Virus record (IMG/VR): IMGVR_UViG_3300009177_000034
Coordinates: 1-64,000 of that record
Strand: one strand, 5' to 3'
DNA: 64,000 nucleotides
Origin: a virus
In this document: piece by piece, positions 1 to 7,618 of the stretch
Layout: each line of letters opens with the position of its first letter
Numbering within the stretch: the stretch's first letter is position 1
The notes under the pieces: model-generated
Seen by the model: the letters and a program-made list of their open reading frames with translations, nothing else
Told to the model about the DNA's origin: nothing
Database searches by the model: none
Program-made: the position numbers and the translations under genes

Positions 1-294
1 GAAGAAGTCGTGCCGCATCGAGCGCGGGATGCGCTCCGCGAAGGGGCGGGCGCACGCCGCGCAGGCCCCGGGGCGCGCGTCCTTCTTCGGAATCCAGACC
101 ACCACCTTGGGGGCCGTCTCCACCCGGCACCCCATCGCCTCGAACATCAGGCGGGCCAGGCGCTCGACGCGCGCCCCCTTCGCGCTGGCGCGCTGGTGGG
201 CCGAGCGGCGCGGCGCGGAGACACCCGCCGCCCATCCCAGCGTCGCCAGCGTCGCCGCCAGCGCGGCGTCGGGGACGACCAGGCGCGGGGTCAT
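1..294 (-). CDS. Partial nuclease-like protein (runs off left edge)
   Basis: The frame opens with ATG at 294, overlapping the stop of the upstream membrane peptide (ATGA), and stays open to base 1, giving the first 98 residues. A basic N-terminus is followed by RVERLARLMFEAMGCRVE, then a hydrophobic strand (KVVVWIPKK), a CAAC pair and RHDFF at the cut. A helix rich in R/E, a charged strand and a HDFF-type motif recall small PD-(D/E)XK or Holliday-junction-resolvase-like nucleases, but the diagnostic acidic residues lie outside the window. It sits at the end of the replication and recombination operon, where a resolvase would fit. The function is an inference; the coding call is firmer. Confidence 0.6.
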   Translation of the reverse strand, partial: MTPRLVVPDAALAATLATLGWAAGVSAPRRSAHQRASAKGARVERLARLMFEAMGCRVETAPKVVVWIPKKDARPGACAACARPFAERIPRSMRHDFF

Positions 295-392
295 GAGCGG
301 CCCCAGCCCATGCGCCAGAGCATCCCCGCGACGACCAGCAGCCCGAGGACGGCCCAGCCGAGTTGCCACCACGCCCGGACGCGCGGCCTCAT
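291..392 (-). CDS. Small single-pass membrane protein
   Basis: This 33-residue ORF is coupled at both ends by ATGA overlaps, to the HNH gene upstream and the nuclease-like gene downstream. It has a basic start (MRPRVRAWW) and one hydrophobic helix (LGWAVLGLLVVAGMLW), so a single N-in transmembrane peptide is predicted. No family is recognised. The exact tiling between neighbours is the main reason to believe it is translated. Confidence 0.5.
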   Translation of the reverse strand: MRPRVRAWWQLGWAVLGLLVVAGMLWRMGWGRS

Positions 393-829
393 CGCAGCGT
401 CGCCAGGATGGCGGCCTCGTCGGGCCTTGGTGGCCGGCCAAAGCCGCGCTCCTCGACCACTAGGCCTTGGCCCCAGAGCCTGCCGTAGAAGCGTCCGTCG
501 CCGTGCGCGTGGATGACGAGCTTCTGGGTCTCCACGGTGCCGAACGTCTTGAGGTCGTGGCAGGGGCGACAAATTATGGACACGTTGTCCCAGCTATCGG
601 CTCCCCCGCGCCCTGTCGGGGTCGCGTGCTCCGGGTCCAAGATGCCCAGGCGTGTCCCGCACCACTCGCACCGACCGCGGGCCCGCACAAGGATGAGCCC
701 CAGCAGCGCGCGCCACCCCTTGACGGACAGCGCGGGCCGGCCCGTGACGCGCGGCCCGCCGGCGGCCCGGCGCTTCGCCGCCGCCCGGCCCAGGCGCGCC
801 CCCGAGCGCCGCATCGCGGTCCGTCGCAT
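389..829 (-). CDS. HNH endonuclease
   Basis: This 146-residue protein has a basic N-terminus and then a classic HNH fold: RCEWCG, DPEHATPTGRGG, a DNVSIICRPCH segment and a C-terminal tail. The paired CxxC motifs would hold a structural zinc and the HNH residues would cut DNA. ATG at 829 is preferred because proteins of this kind commonly begin MRRT or MKRT; GTG at 847, one base past the upstream stop, is possible. It is the first of three successive HNH genes between the small membrane gene and the 292-residue protein. A free-standing homing nuclease or a packaging-type HNH are both possible, and its position away from terminase favours the former. Confidence 0.8.
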   Translation of the reverse strand: MRRTAMRRSGARLGRAAAKRRAAGGPRVTGRPALSVKGWRALLGLILVRARGRCEWCGTRLGILDPEHATPTGRGGADSWDNVSIICRPCHDLKTFGTVETQKLVIHAHGDGRFYGRLWGQGLVVEERGFGRPPRPDEAAILATLR

Positions 830-848
830 GGGCCCCGAGCGCCGCACG

Positions 849-1376
849 TCAGGCCCGCCGCCGCTTAGGGTTACGAAACTTCCCATCTGGGCCTCGGACT
901 ACGTGCCCCTCGTCAAGCGCATGGCGACCAGCGCTCGCGTGCACCCGAAGGTTCTCTGGGCGGTTGTCAGAGCGCCCCTCGTAGGAGTCATCAACGTGAT
1001 GCACTACCTCGCGGGGCAGAAGCGAGCGCCCGAGGACCCGGACCATGACAAGCCGATGCTCTAGTACTCTTCGGCCGCCCCGACCCGGCTCCACCTTGAC
1101 GGCAATGTAGCCGTCCCCGCGGCGATGGCGCCCTGTCACCGTTTTTCGGTAACAGACCATGCACCGCCTGGTTGGGTTGCGGCGAAGTCGATGCGGACGC
1201 ACCGTCAACCGCGCGCCACAGTCTACGCAAGTCGATGGACTTCGCTCCCTCCTGAGGCCCTGGTTAGCGCACGACCGAGAACAGAACGAGCGACGACTAG
1301 CTGCTGAACGCTGACGATATACCCCACGGCCACACGAGGAGCACGGGACCATCTCGCCCCGCTTAGGGTTTGGCAT
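849..1376 (-). CDS. Zinc-finger HNH homing endonuclease
   Basis: The 175-residue protein starts with zinc-binding segments (PCSSCGRGVY, FCSRSC, CVDCGARL, CMVC) and ends with an HNH_3-type core, LEHRLVMVRVLGR followed by EVVHHVDD and NRPENLRVH. This is the usual layout of free-standing phage homing endonucleases, with N-terminal DNA-binding zinc modules and a C-terminal nuclease. The ATG at 1376 follows an AAGAAG ribosome site. The 12-bp coding string AACCCTAAGCGG occurs at both its start and its end. Its base composition is visibly less GC-rich than the structural genes, consistent with separate acquisition. Confidence 0.85.
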   Translation of the reverse strand: MPNPKRGEMVPCSSCGRGVYRQRSAASRRSFCSRSCANQGLRRERSPSTCVDCGARLTVRPHRLRRNPTRRCMVCYRKTVTGRHRRGDGYIAVKVEPGRGGRRVLEHRLVMVRVLGRSLLPREVVHHVDDSYEGRSDNRPENLRVHASAGRHALDEGHVVRGPDGKFRNPKRRRA

Positions 1377-1388
1377 TCTTCTTGGCCA

Positions 1389-1889
1389 TCAGGCCGGCTC
1401 GCCAGACGCAAAGTTCGGGCGCGCGAACTCCCCGAACAGTCGCCGCGCCGCTGTGTCGTAGGCGCGCGCGGCGTCCTCCTCCGTGGCGTGATAGCCGAGG
1501 CTTATCTTGCGGCCATCAACCACGATGGCCGCCACCCATGGCCGCGCCCACGTCGCCCGACATGCGTGCAACCAGACGCCTTTATATCGACTCGTTCCTC
1601 CGCGCTTCCCGCGACTGTTTGCTTGGTTCTGGCTTGGGGTGGCGGGCCGCATATTCTCACGTCGACAGTCCAGGCCGTCTCCGTTCCGGTGATCGACCAT
1701 CGCGCAGCCAGGCATCAGCAGTTTATGGAGGTAGATGAGTCGTCGTGGCTGCGTCCCTGGGATAGTTGCCTGCGCGTACCACCCGCGCCCGTTGCTCGCG
1801 CGGAGCGGGTGCCACCGATAGGCCAACGTCAGGGCGGCGTCGTCCTCGTCTACCTGCGCCACGAGGCCCCTGGTCAACGGAATAATCAC
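1389..1889 (-). CDS. HNH endonuclease with AP2 DNA-binding domain
   Basis: The 166-residue protein has an N-terminal HNH_3-like core (IYLHKLLM, VDHRNGDGLDCRRENMR, NQANS) and a C-terminal AP2 domain (SRYKGVW, VAAIVVDGRKISLGYHATEEDAARAYD). AP2-HNH proteins are mobile phage endonucleases. GTG at 1889 forms a GTGA overlap with the upstream gene; longer in-frame starts would run deep into that gene. It is a second cousin of the AP2-HNH protein beside the small terminase gene at 54711-55247. Confidence 0.88.
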   Translation of the reverse strand: MIIPLTRGLVAQVDEDDAALTLAYRWHPLRASNGRGWYAQATIPGTQPRRLIYLHKLLMPGCAMVDHRNGDGLDCRRENMRPATPSQNQANSRGKRGGTSRYKGVWLHACRATWARPWVAAIVVDGRKISLGYHATEEDAARAYDTAARRLFGEFARPNFASGEPA

Positions 1890-2764
1890 TGCGCCTCGCT
1901 CCGGGCCAGGTCGCCCATGAAGGCGGCGATCTCCTGCTGCGTCCGTTCTGGACTCGGCTTCCATCCCTTCTTCTCGGCGTCCGTCCGGACATCAACCGCC
2001 ATCCCTTTCACGAAGAGCACCAGCACATAGAGCATCGAGTCTGTATCGTAGGCCACGCGGGCGGCCTCAAACACCTCCTGAACCTCGGGCGCCACGTCGG
2101 GCGACAGCGCCTTCAACGTCCGCTCAAACCACGCCGCGTCCACCGACAGCTTCGCCTCGCCGCCCGCACTGTCCTTGGGGCCGCCGCCCTTGTTCAGCAC
2201 CCGGTTGACCTCGCGCTGCAGGTCCTCCAGGGACAGCGCCTTCGCCCGCTTGACCCAGGCGCGCCAGTCGTCGACCTTCGCGCCGCTGGTGCCGGGGATG
2301 ACGCCCTGGGCGTCCAGGCCCAGGACGGGGGCCAGGATGGCGGCCTTGGCGATGCCCAGTTCGGCCAGCGCCCGCCGGCACTCGACGCGCTCCTTCCGGC
2401 CGTCGGCCTGCTCGATCCGCGCCAAGCCGGTCAGCACGTCCAGGCGCTTCTTGAGGGCGGCGTAGCTGTAGCCGAACCGCTGGGAGAAGTAGTCGCCGGC
2501 GCTCTGGTAGTGCAGGCGCACGAACAGGCGGTCCCGCAGGACGGCGTCGGCGGCCTCCAGGAAGTCCACCGACTCGGCGCCCATCTGCTTCGTCAGCTTC
2601 GACAGGGCGCGGTCCAGCGCGATGTGCTTGGCGACGGTGCTGCCGTCAGGCAGTCGCACGCGCTCCTCCTTGTCAAGCGGGGACGCTGGCCGGCCATTTC
2701 CCGCCGCCGCCTTCTTGTCGCCGTTATTGCTGACGCGCTTCCGGGCGCTTCGCTTTGTCGGCAT
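1886..2764 (-). CDS. Conserved phage protein of unknown function
   Basis: The 292-residue protein starts at ATG 2764 after a GGGTGGT-like ribosome site and overlaps the upstream HNH gene by about 40 bases. A lysine-rich N-terminus (PTKRSARKR) is followed by alpha-helical sequence. Residues about 75-110 (YQSAGDYFSQRFGYSY, KKRLDVL) resemble the helical region that precedes HNH cores in some bacterial proteins, but no HNH motif follows. It lies at the distal end of the replication operon. A DNA-binding or accessory replication role is only a guess. Confidence 0.75.
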   Translation of the reverse strand: MPTKRSARKRVSNNGDKKAAAGNGRPASPLDKEERVRLPDGSTVAKHIALDRALSKLTKQMGAESVDFLEAADAVLRDRLFVRLHYQSAGDYFSQRFGYSYAALKKRLDVLTGLARIEQADGRKERVECRRALAELGIAKAAILAPVLGLDAQGVIPGTSGAKVDDWRAWVKRAKALSLEDLQREVNRVLNKGGGPKDSAGGEAKLSVDAAWFERTLKALSPDVAPEVQEVFEAARVAYDTDSMLYVLVLFVKGMAVDVRTDAEKKGWKPSPERTQQEIAAFMGDLARSEAQ

Positions 2765-3260
2765 GACGACCACCCTTTCGTGGGGCGCGACCGAGCGCAT
2801 ACTCCAGCGGCCAGCCCGCCTCGATTCTGTACCGTAACGCCTGCTTCGACAGGCCGACGCGACGCGCCCAGGCCGACAGGTGCATCGTCTTGCCTCGAAA
2901 CGACAGCAGCGTCAGGCCCCGCCGATTGGCCCCCTGCTCCATCCACGTCGCCCAGTGGCAGTTCCCTGGCTCGTACCCCAGGCCGCCGTGGAACCGCTCC
3001 AGCGTGTGCGCCAACGACGGGCGGGGCCCCATGTCGGCCAGGAACAGCCCGAAGTCGAGCCAGCGGCTACAGACAGTGACGCCCCGCCCACCGTAGTTCT
3101 TGAATCCCGTGGCGTTAGGGTTCCGGCACCTGGACAGCATCGCCATCCATGACCTATAAGTCGGCGTCGCGGCCTGGCCCCCGGACGCGGCGTGGCCATG
3201 CCGTAGCCTGGGCAACCGGCCTACCCCTTGTCGCCCGACCGCCGGCTTCGGCTTCGCCAT
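2724..3260 (-). CDS. YGGRG-family homing-endonuclease-like protein
   Basis: The 178-residue protein has the core RCRNPN, NYGGRGVTVC, W..F..FLADMGPRPS, LERFHGGLGYEPGN and HWATWMEQ, then an HTH-like tail (LSAWARRVGLSKQALRYRIEAGWP). The LDR-D-GNYxPxNxRWAT block looks like a degenerate HNH motif; proteins of this type are common, mobile and poorly characterised in phages. Start ATG 3260 follows AGGAGG at 5-6 bases. Related copies in this window are at 9212-9835, 34658-35167 and 45926-46426. Nuclease activity is inferred from family resemblance. Confidence 0.8.
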   Translation of the reverse strand: MAKPKPAVGRQGVGRLPRLRHGHAASGGQAATPTYRSWMAMLSRCRNPNATGFKNYGGRGVTVCSRWLDFGLFLADMGPRPSLAHTLERFHGGLGYEPGNCHWATWMEQGANRRGLTLLSFRGKTMHLSAWARRVGLSKQALRYRIEAGWPLEYALGRAPRKGGRHADKAKRPEARQQ

Positions 3261-3268
3261 GGGGCCTC

Positions 3269-3961
3269 CTATCCGGGCCGCCGCTCGCTCTCCCCGGGCA
3301 CCGACACCACGGTCGCCCAGGCGCGGAGGCGGTCGACGATGCGGTCCGAGAAGCGCTCGCGCATCTGGGCCACCGTCAGGTTGGTGGTGAAGATCGTCGG
3401 CAGCCGCTCGGCCTCACGGTGCCACACAATCTCGTCGAAGAACGTCTGAATCAGGCCGCCGGGCGGGGCGTACTCCGTGCCCACGTCGTCCAGGACCAGC
3501 ACGTCGAGCGTCTTGACCTCGGCCAGCGCCCGCGGCCGCGTCTCGGGCCCGAGCAGCGCCCCGCACAGGGACGGGAAGTACCAGAGGCGCCCCGAGTCGA
3601 GCCAGCGCAGGGCCGCGCACGCCGCGTAGGTCTTGCCGAGCCCCGTCTTGCCGGCCAGCACCAGGGCGCGCCCCCGCCCGCAGTCGCTGTGGTCCCGGTG
3701 GTTGCCGTACCCCACGAACGCCTTCGCGGCCTGGATGGCGGGGAACTCCGCGGCCCGCTCGAACGTGGCCTCGTGGAACAGGGCCGGGATGCCGAGGGTC
3801 CGCAGGCGCTCCTGGAGCCGGATGGCCGCCCGGACCTCGCGGTCCCGCGCCTGCGCCCGCTCGATCTCGGGCGACGCGGCGGCCACGTGCTGCCCGATGC
3901 GCTCCATGATGTGCCCCAGGCGTTCAGGGTCCTCGTCGTCGCTGCTGCGTCGCATGCTCAT
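3269..3961 (-). CDS. DnaC/IstB-type helicase loader ATPase
   Basis: This 230-residue AAA+ ATPase has Walker A (GKTGLGKT, residues 104-111), Walker B (VLVLDD, about 154-159), a TTN sensor-1 motif (192-194) and an RERFSDRIVDRL segment that supplies the arginine finger. The length and motif spacing fit phage DnaC-like loaders, which place the replicative helicase on single-stranded DNA with an initiator protein. It is coupled by ATGA to the upstream HTH protein, the likely initiator partner. No helicase gene is in the window, so it probably loads a host helicase or one encoded beyond the left edge. Confidence 0.9.
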   Translation of the reverse strand: MSMRRSSDDEDPERLGHIMERIGQHVAAASPEIERAQARDREVRAAIRLQERLRTLGIPALFHEATFERAAEFPAIQAAKAFVGYGNHRDHSDCGRGRALVLAGKTGLGKTYAACAALRWLDSGRLWYFPSLCGALLGPETRPRALAEVKTLDVLVLDDVGTEYAPPGGLIQTFFDEIVWHREAERLPTIFTTNLTVAQMRERFSDRIVDRLRAWATVVSVPGESERRPG

Positions 3962-4767
3962 AGGTCCACCTTTCCGTAGGTTTGGCCCTCCCAGGCCCGA
4001 GCGATGGCGCCGCCTATCGCGCCGTTCGGCTTCTCCTTGACGGTCCGGTCCGCCCGCATGAGCCAGTTCTCCAGGAAGCGCCGGGTCGCCTTCCGCCCCT
4101 CCCGTTTCGCCCAGCGGTGGGCCTTCGCCAGTTCAAGCTCGACGGCGACGCCCGCGAAGGCGGGCTCGGTCAGCAGGCCCAGGCGCCACTCGTCGTCCGT
4201 CTCGACCTTCTTCGTCGCGGGGGTGGCCGTTGCCGTGGTCGTCGAAGCGCCTGGAGGGGGTGCCTGCCCGCCGGGTTCGCCCGCGATTTTATCGTCGGGC
4301 GAAAGAAGAGGTATTCCTTCCTGAGTATTCCTTGTGGTGAGTATTCCTTTGTCCGCCTGCCTGTCATACCTGCCCATGACTGGGGGGCGTGGCCTCGCGC
4401 CTGGGGGGCGCGCCTCCCTCCTCGACTCGTCGTCCGGCTCGGCGTCACGCGGACGGACCGAGTTGACAACGTAGGTGTTCGGTCGGCCCTCGGCCTTCCC
4501 AGAGTCGGCGTGCAGCATACCGGCCTGGACGAGTTCAGCCAGCGCCCGCTGTACTTGCCGCGTTGAAGAACTGACGGCGGAAGCGATGGACCGGATGGAC
4601 GGCCAGGACATGCCGCCCGCGTCGGCGCGTCGCTTGAGGTACAGGTAGGTGAGTTTGGCGTAGATGCTGACCGGCTGGTCGAACACCTCGTCCTCGGCCC
4701 AGAAGTATCCACGCATGCGGATGGTGGTCGTGATGCCGATTGCGGAAGGTGGGGTCGTGGCGCTCAT
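3958..4767 (-). CDS. Winged-helix replication initiator-like protein
   Basis: The 269-residue protein starts at ATG 4767 behind a strong AGGAGGG site. The N-terminal half is a winged helix-turn-helix typical of phage replication initiators (KLTYLYLKRRAD, SWPSIRSIASAVSSSTRQVQRAL, ELVQAGMLH). A proline- and threonine-rich linker leads to a helical C-terminus. It is followed directly by the DnaC-like loader (ATGA overlap), the usual order for an initiator-loader pair. A promoter-like sequence (4892-4921) lies upstream, so it probably heads the replication transcript. A plain transcriptional regulator is the alternative. Confidence 0.8.
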   Translation of the reverse strand: MSATTPPSAIGITTTIRMRGYFWAEDEVFDQPVSIYAKLTYLYLKRRADAGGMSWPSIRSIASAVSSSTRQVQRALAELVQAGMLHADSGKAEGRPNTYVVNSVRPRDAEPDDESRREARPPGARPRPPVMGRYDRQADKGILTTRNTQEGIPLLSPDDKIAGEPGGQAPPPGASTTTATATPATKKVETDDEWRLGLLTEPAFAGVAVELELAKAHRWAKREGRKATRRFLENWLMRADRTVKEKPNGAIGGAIARAWEGQTYGKVDL

Positions 4768-4891
4768 CAGGCGCCCTCCTTTCAGGGCTGCGGGTTGGGA
4801 AGATAAGGCGGGGCCCCTACGTAGAGAGGAAAGGCTCCCCCGTCGAGGCTTAGGGTGCGACCTGCCGGCCGCGATCCCGCCCGCCGATGTG

Positions 4892-4921
4892 ACAATAGGC
4901 TCGACTGACAACAACCGTCAA
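4892..4921 (-). promoter_or_regulatory. Sigma70-like promoter upstream of initiator-like gene
   Basis: On the minus strand TTGACG (4921-4916) is separated by 18 bases from TATTGT (4897-4892). The -35 box contains the TGA stop of the gene ending at 4918. It reads toward the initiator-like gene through a leader of about 120 bases. Confidence 0.55.
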
Positions 4922-5271
4922 GCGGTTGTCGCGGTCGCCCCCGCCAGGACGGCCCGGGCGTGCGTGTAGGTCCGATGCAAACGCGGTAGGTCGGGCACGC
5001 CGTCGCCGAGCGCGGCCCGGCCGAAGGTGTCGAGGGCGCCCAGCAGGTCCGTCAGCGCCGCGGCCAGGCGGTCGTAGTCGTCCAGCTTGGCCCGCTCGCG
5101 CAGCAGGAACTCGGCCATCGCCGCATAGGTCGCCCGCTCCGCCTCCCAGGTGCCGTAGGCCGCCGCGGCCAGCAGCGGCCAGGCGCGGCCCAGGTGGCCG
5201 GCGATGGCTTCGGTCCCGCGGACGCGCGCCCACTCTGCCCGCAGCGCGGCCTCGACGGCGGGGGGCGTCAC
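4918..5271 (-). CDS. Small helical protein, unknown function
   Basis: The 117-residue protein starts at GTG 5271, coupled by GTGA to the 58-residue ORF upstream. The sequence is almost entirely helical and alanine/leucine-rich (AALRAEWARVRG, LLRERAKLDDYDRLAAAL). No motif identifies it. Its stop lies inside the -35 box of the next promoter, so it closes the recombination transcript upstream of the replication genes. Confidence 0.7.
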   Translation of the reverse strand: MTPPAVEAALRAEWARVRGTEAIAGHLGRAWPLLAAAAYGTWEAERATYAAMAEFLLRERAKLDDYDRLAAALTDLLGALDTFGRAALGDGVPDLPRLHRTYTHARAVLAGATATTA

Positions 5272-5444
5272 GGGCGACGCTTGATGACGACGCTGTAGCG
5301 GGCGTTCGGGACGGGCACCGCGCCAATCCGCAGCATGTCGGCGATGGCCTGGGCCAGGGCGGCCTGCCGCGCCAGGCGCGGGGTGAACGGGGTGCGCGTG
5401 AGCCGGATGTCGATGGCCAGCACGGGCGTGGGTTTGCCCTTCAT
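5268..5444 (-). CDS. Small basic protein, 58 residues
   Basis: ATG 5444 follows GGGAGG at a good distance, and the stop overlaps the next start (GTGA). The product begins MKGKPTPVLAIDIRL and ends VVIKRRP. No family is recognised. A real ribosome site and precise coupling to both neighbours (it starts inside the end of the exonuclease gene) support translation. Confidence 0.65.
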   Translation of the reverse strand: MKGKPTPVLAIDIRLTRTPFTPRLARQAALAQAIADMLRIGAVPVPNARYSVVIKRRP

Positions 5445-6169
5445 CGGAGGCCTCCCTGTCGCAGGTTGCCCTCGGCGGCGATCCGCACGTAGGGGTCAAG
5501 GTCGGGCTGGCGAAGGAGCCAGCGCAGGTAGTCCTGGGGCACGTCCGCGAACCGCTGGCCGCGGTGCTTGCCGAAGGGCAGCACGACCGGGATGCGCGCG
5601 GCCTCCGAGCAGCGCCACAGCGTGCGCCAGTCGGTGATGCGCTCGTCGCGGGCGTCGGCCTGCTCCTGTGCCGCCTCGATGGCCAGCAGGATCTCGGCCA
5701 GGATTATGTGACAGTGCCGCACGTCGGTGCGCGCCCCGTGCCCGTGCTCGGCGCGCGTCGCGCGGGCGACCTCAGGGGCGTGCGCGTACAGCAGCGCGCC
5801 CAGACTGTAGCTGTCCGTCTCGCCCATGTCCGGCCAGCAGTAGCGCGCCAGCGCCAGCGTGTCGATGCGCCGCACGGGCGGCGATCCGATGACGGCAATA
5901 TCAAAGTCGACGTTGTGCGCGATGACATACTCGGTGCCCTCGGGCAGCTTGAACGTCGTCCAGGGTTCACAGTCGCGCACGTCTGCGTCGGTGATGTGGT
6001 GGATGGCCATCGCTCCGAAGTCGATGCGTTTCTCGGGGTTGTAGCGGGAATAGAACTCCTCGACAACCTCCAGCGTCGCAATGTCCTTGAGACGTAGCCA
6101 GGCGATCTCGACTGGCCGCGCGCCTGGCCCTCGGCCGGTCGTTTCTGTGTCGAGGATGATCGCGCTCAT
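5441..6169 (-). CDS. DnaQ/ExoX-like 3'-5' exonuclease
   Basis: The 242-residue protein starts at ATG 6169 (ATGA coupling). It has the DEDDh exonuclease motifs: LDTETTG (residues 6-12), AHNVDFD and HGARTD, which fits HxAxxD. The C-terminus (PFGKHRGQ, QDYLRWLLRQ) matches the GKYKG-type module often fused to ExoX-like nucleases. It should remove nucleotides from 3' ends, in proofreading or end processing during recombination. It lies between the small HTH-like protein and the replication genes and belongs to the same transcript as RecT and the PD-(D/E)XK nuclease. Confidence 0.92.
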   Translation of the reverse strand: MSAIILDTETTGRGPGARPVEIAWLRLKDIATLEVVEEFYSRYNPEKRIDFGAMAIHHITDADVRDCEPWTTFKLPEGTEYVIAHNVDFDIAVIGSPPVRRIDTLALARYCWPDMGETDSYSLGALLYAHAPEVARATRAEHGHGARTDVRHCHIILAEILLAIEAAQEQADARDERITDWRTLWRCSEAARIPVVLPFGKHRGQRFADVPQDYLRWLLRQPDLDPYVRIAAEGNLRQGGLR

Positions 6170-6336
6170 GTGGCCGTCCACCGCGTGACGCCACGCCCGA
6201 TGCGTTGCACATGGCGGCGAGAGATACCGTACGCGCCCATGATCTCGTAGCGGGGCACACCGGCCGCGACGGGACAGCGAGGGGCATGTCGGTAGTAGGC
6301 CGGTCCACTGACGAGACGCGGGCATGGGCACATCAT
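6166..6336 (-). CDS. Small HTH-like protein
   Basis: The 56-residue ORF begins with two overlapping ATG codons at 6336 and 6333 and is coupled to both neighbours. It has an N-terminal CPCPRLVSG segment and a C-terminal helix pair (YEIMGAYGISRRHVQRIGRG) resembling the recognition part of a helix-turn-helix. A DNA-binding role is possible but unproven. Confidence 0.6.
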   Translation of the reverse strand: MMCPCPRLVSGPAYYRHAPRCPVAAGVPRYEIMGAYGISRRHVQRIGRGVTRWTAT

Positions 6337-6416
6337 GGGTGGATCAGCAGGGCGACCACGAGCGCCACGAGACACGTCAGGAGCAGCAGCCCGTAGGCCA
6401 GGACCTCGCCGCTCAT
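6333..6416 (-). CDS. 27-residue membrane peptide
   Basis: MSGEVLAYG is followed by one hydrophobic helix (LLLLTCLVALVVALLI) and a short tail. Start and stop both overlap neighbouring genes (ATGA), so it is translationally coupled. No function is assigned. Confidence 0.45.
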   Translation of the reverse strand: MSGEVLAYGLLLLTCLVALVVALLIHP

Positions 6417-6556
6417 GTCGCCGCCCGGCCTCTGTCGGTCGCGGCAGGCTTCGGCGTGCGGTTCCAGAGGCGGGCCCGGTCACGCCGGCGCTTCGCCCCG
6501 CGCCCCCGCCGCGTCGGTGGGCGCGAGCGGCCTACGTCGCGCTCGGGCAGCTTCAT
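6413..6556 (-). CDS. Arginine-rich small protein
   Basis: This 47-residue, strongly basic ORF (RRGRGAKRRRDRARL) starts at ATG 6556, which overlaps the upstream stop, and ends in the start of the membrane peptide. Such basic peptides may bind nucleic acid. Nothing more can be said. Confidence 0.45.
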   Translation of the reverse strand: MKLPERDVGRSRPPTRRGRGAKRRRDRARLWNRTPKPAATDRGRAAT

Positions 6557-6894
6557 GCGGGCTCCTTGGTGGGGGTGAGCAGGGCATCGTAGCCGCACGT
6601 ACACGGATCATCGGAAGCGGGGAAGCTCGCGCACGATGGCCGGTGGGACGTGTATTCCCAGTAGGTGTCGCGTTCCTTCCGCAGCGCGGCCTCCCGCGCC
6701 TCGGCCGCTTCTGAACGGGCCATCCACTTCATCCCTGCGGCCTCGGCCTGTGCGGGCGACGGGAGCGCCTCCAACTTCTCCACGTGCGCCGCCACGAGGG
6801 CTAGGTCGGCGTCGTACTGCGCGCCGCACGAGAAGGGCATGGCTAATTGCGCTCGGCCCAGCCGCTCCAGCGCCGCCGCGATCTCGGGCGTCAT
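6553..6894 (-). CDS. Small phage protein with CxCG motif
   Basis: The 113-residue ORF starts at ATG 6894 behind a GAGG site. The middle is a charged helix (EAAEAREAALRKERDTYWEY) and the end carries cysteines in HRPSCASF and DPCTCGYDALL, a pattern frequent in short early phage proteins. It lies immediately downstream of the coiled-coil gene of the recombination module. Function unknown. Confidence 0.6.
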   Translation of the reverse strand: MTPEIAAALERLGRAQLAMPFSCGAQYDADLALVAAHVEKLEALPSPAQAEAAGMKWMARSEAAEAREAALRKERDTYWEYTSHRPSCASFPASDDPCTCGYDALLTPTKEPA

Positions 6895-6910
6895 CGCGTC
6901 CTCGGCTCGA

Positions 6911-7618
6911 TCATGCCGACACGCTCCGGACGGTCCGGGACACGGCCTTGACGCCGGGGATGGCCAGGTGCCCCTTGAGCGCCCGCGCCTGGGCGTCGAG
7001 GAACTGCTGGTTCGGCAGCAGCGCCTCGACCGGCTGCGCGCCCGCGGCGACGGCCTGGATCAGCGCCCACAGGTTCTCGACCTCCGCCGCCCACGCCTCC
7101 CGGGTCGAGATGCCCTCGACGCGGACGGGCGGGCGCACCGCCGACGGGGTGAACACGATGGGCGGCGGGCCGGCCAGGACCGCGGCGGCCGCCTCGGGTT
7201 TGCCCTCCGCCTCCAGCGCCAGGGCCCCGCGCATCTGCGCCTCCTCGCTCGCCCGCTGCGCCAGGATGGCGGCGTCCCGGGCGGCGGCCTTGGCCCGGGC
7301 GCGCTCGGCCTCATCCCAGGCGTCCATCTTCGCCTTCACGTCGCGCTCCGCTTCTTCGAACGGGTCCCGGACGAGCTTCTTCTGGGCGACGGCGATGCGG
7401 TGCGCGGCATGGGCCGCCCGCACGATGGGGTCGAAGATTTCGTCCACCTGCTTCTCGCCCGCCTTGATGGCGCGCAGCAGCGCCCCGGCCTGCCGGTAGC
7501 TGTCGGCGGTGGTGATCTCGACGGCGGCGGCCTGGCCGCTGATGGTCTCGCCCTGCTTGGCGAGCCCGGTGGCGACGGGCGGCAGGGGCGTGAGGGCCTC
7601 GGGGGCGGGTGGGGTCAA
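6911..7618 (-). CDS. Coiled-coil recombination-module protein
   Basis: The 235-residue protein begins at ATG 7618 and overlaps the stop of the PD-(D/E)XK nuclease gene. Residues about 40-125 form a long charged helix (FDPIVRAAHAAHRIAVAQKK, EAERDVKAKMDAWDEAERAR). Proteins with an FDPIxxAxHxAH...W helix commonly sit next to RecT and exonuclease genes in phages and are of unknown function. Its place in the RecT, nuclease, coiled-coil order supports an accessory recombination role. Confidence 0.7.
   Translation of the reverse strand: MTPPAPEALTPLPPVATGLAKQGETISGQAAAVEITTADSYRQAGALLRAIKAGEKQVDEIFDPIVRAAHAAHRIAVAQKKLVRDPFEEAERDVKAKMDAWDEAERARAKAAARDAAILAQRASEEAQMRGALALEAEGKPEAAAAVLAGPPPIVFTPSAVRPPVRVEGISTREAWAAEVENLWALIQAVAAGAQPVEALLPNQQFLDAQARALKGHLAIPGVKAVSRTVRSVSA

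Noticed and set aside
849-1376. A 12-bp direct repeat AACCCTAAGCGG at both ends of an HNH gene, taken as a possible target-site duplication
   Set aside because: Both copies encode N-P-K-R in frame within the gene, and similar AACCCTAA strings occur elsewhere in N-P contexts, so shared codons explain it.
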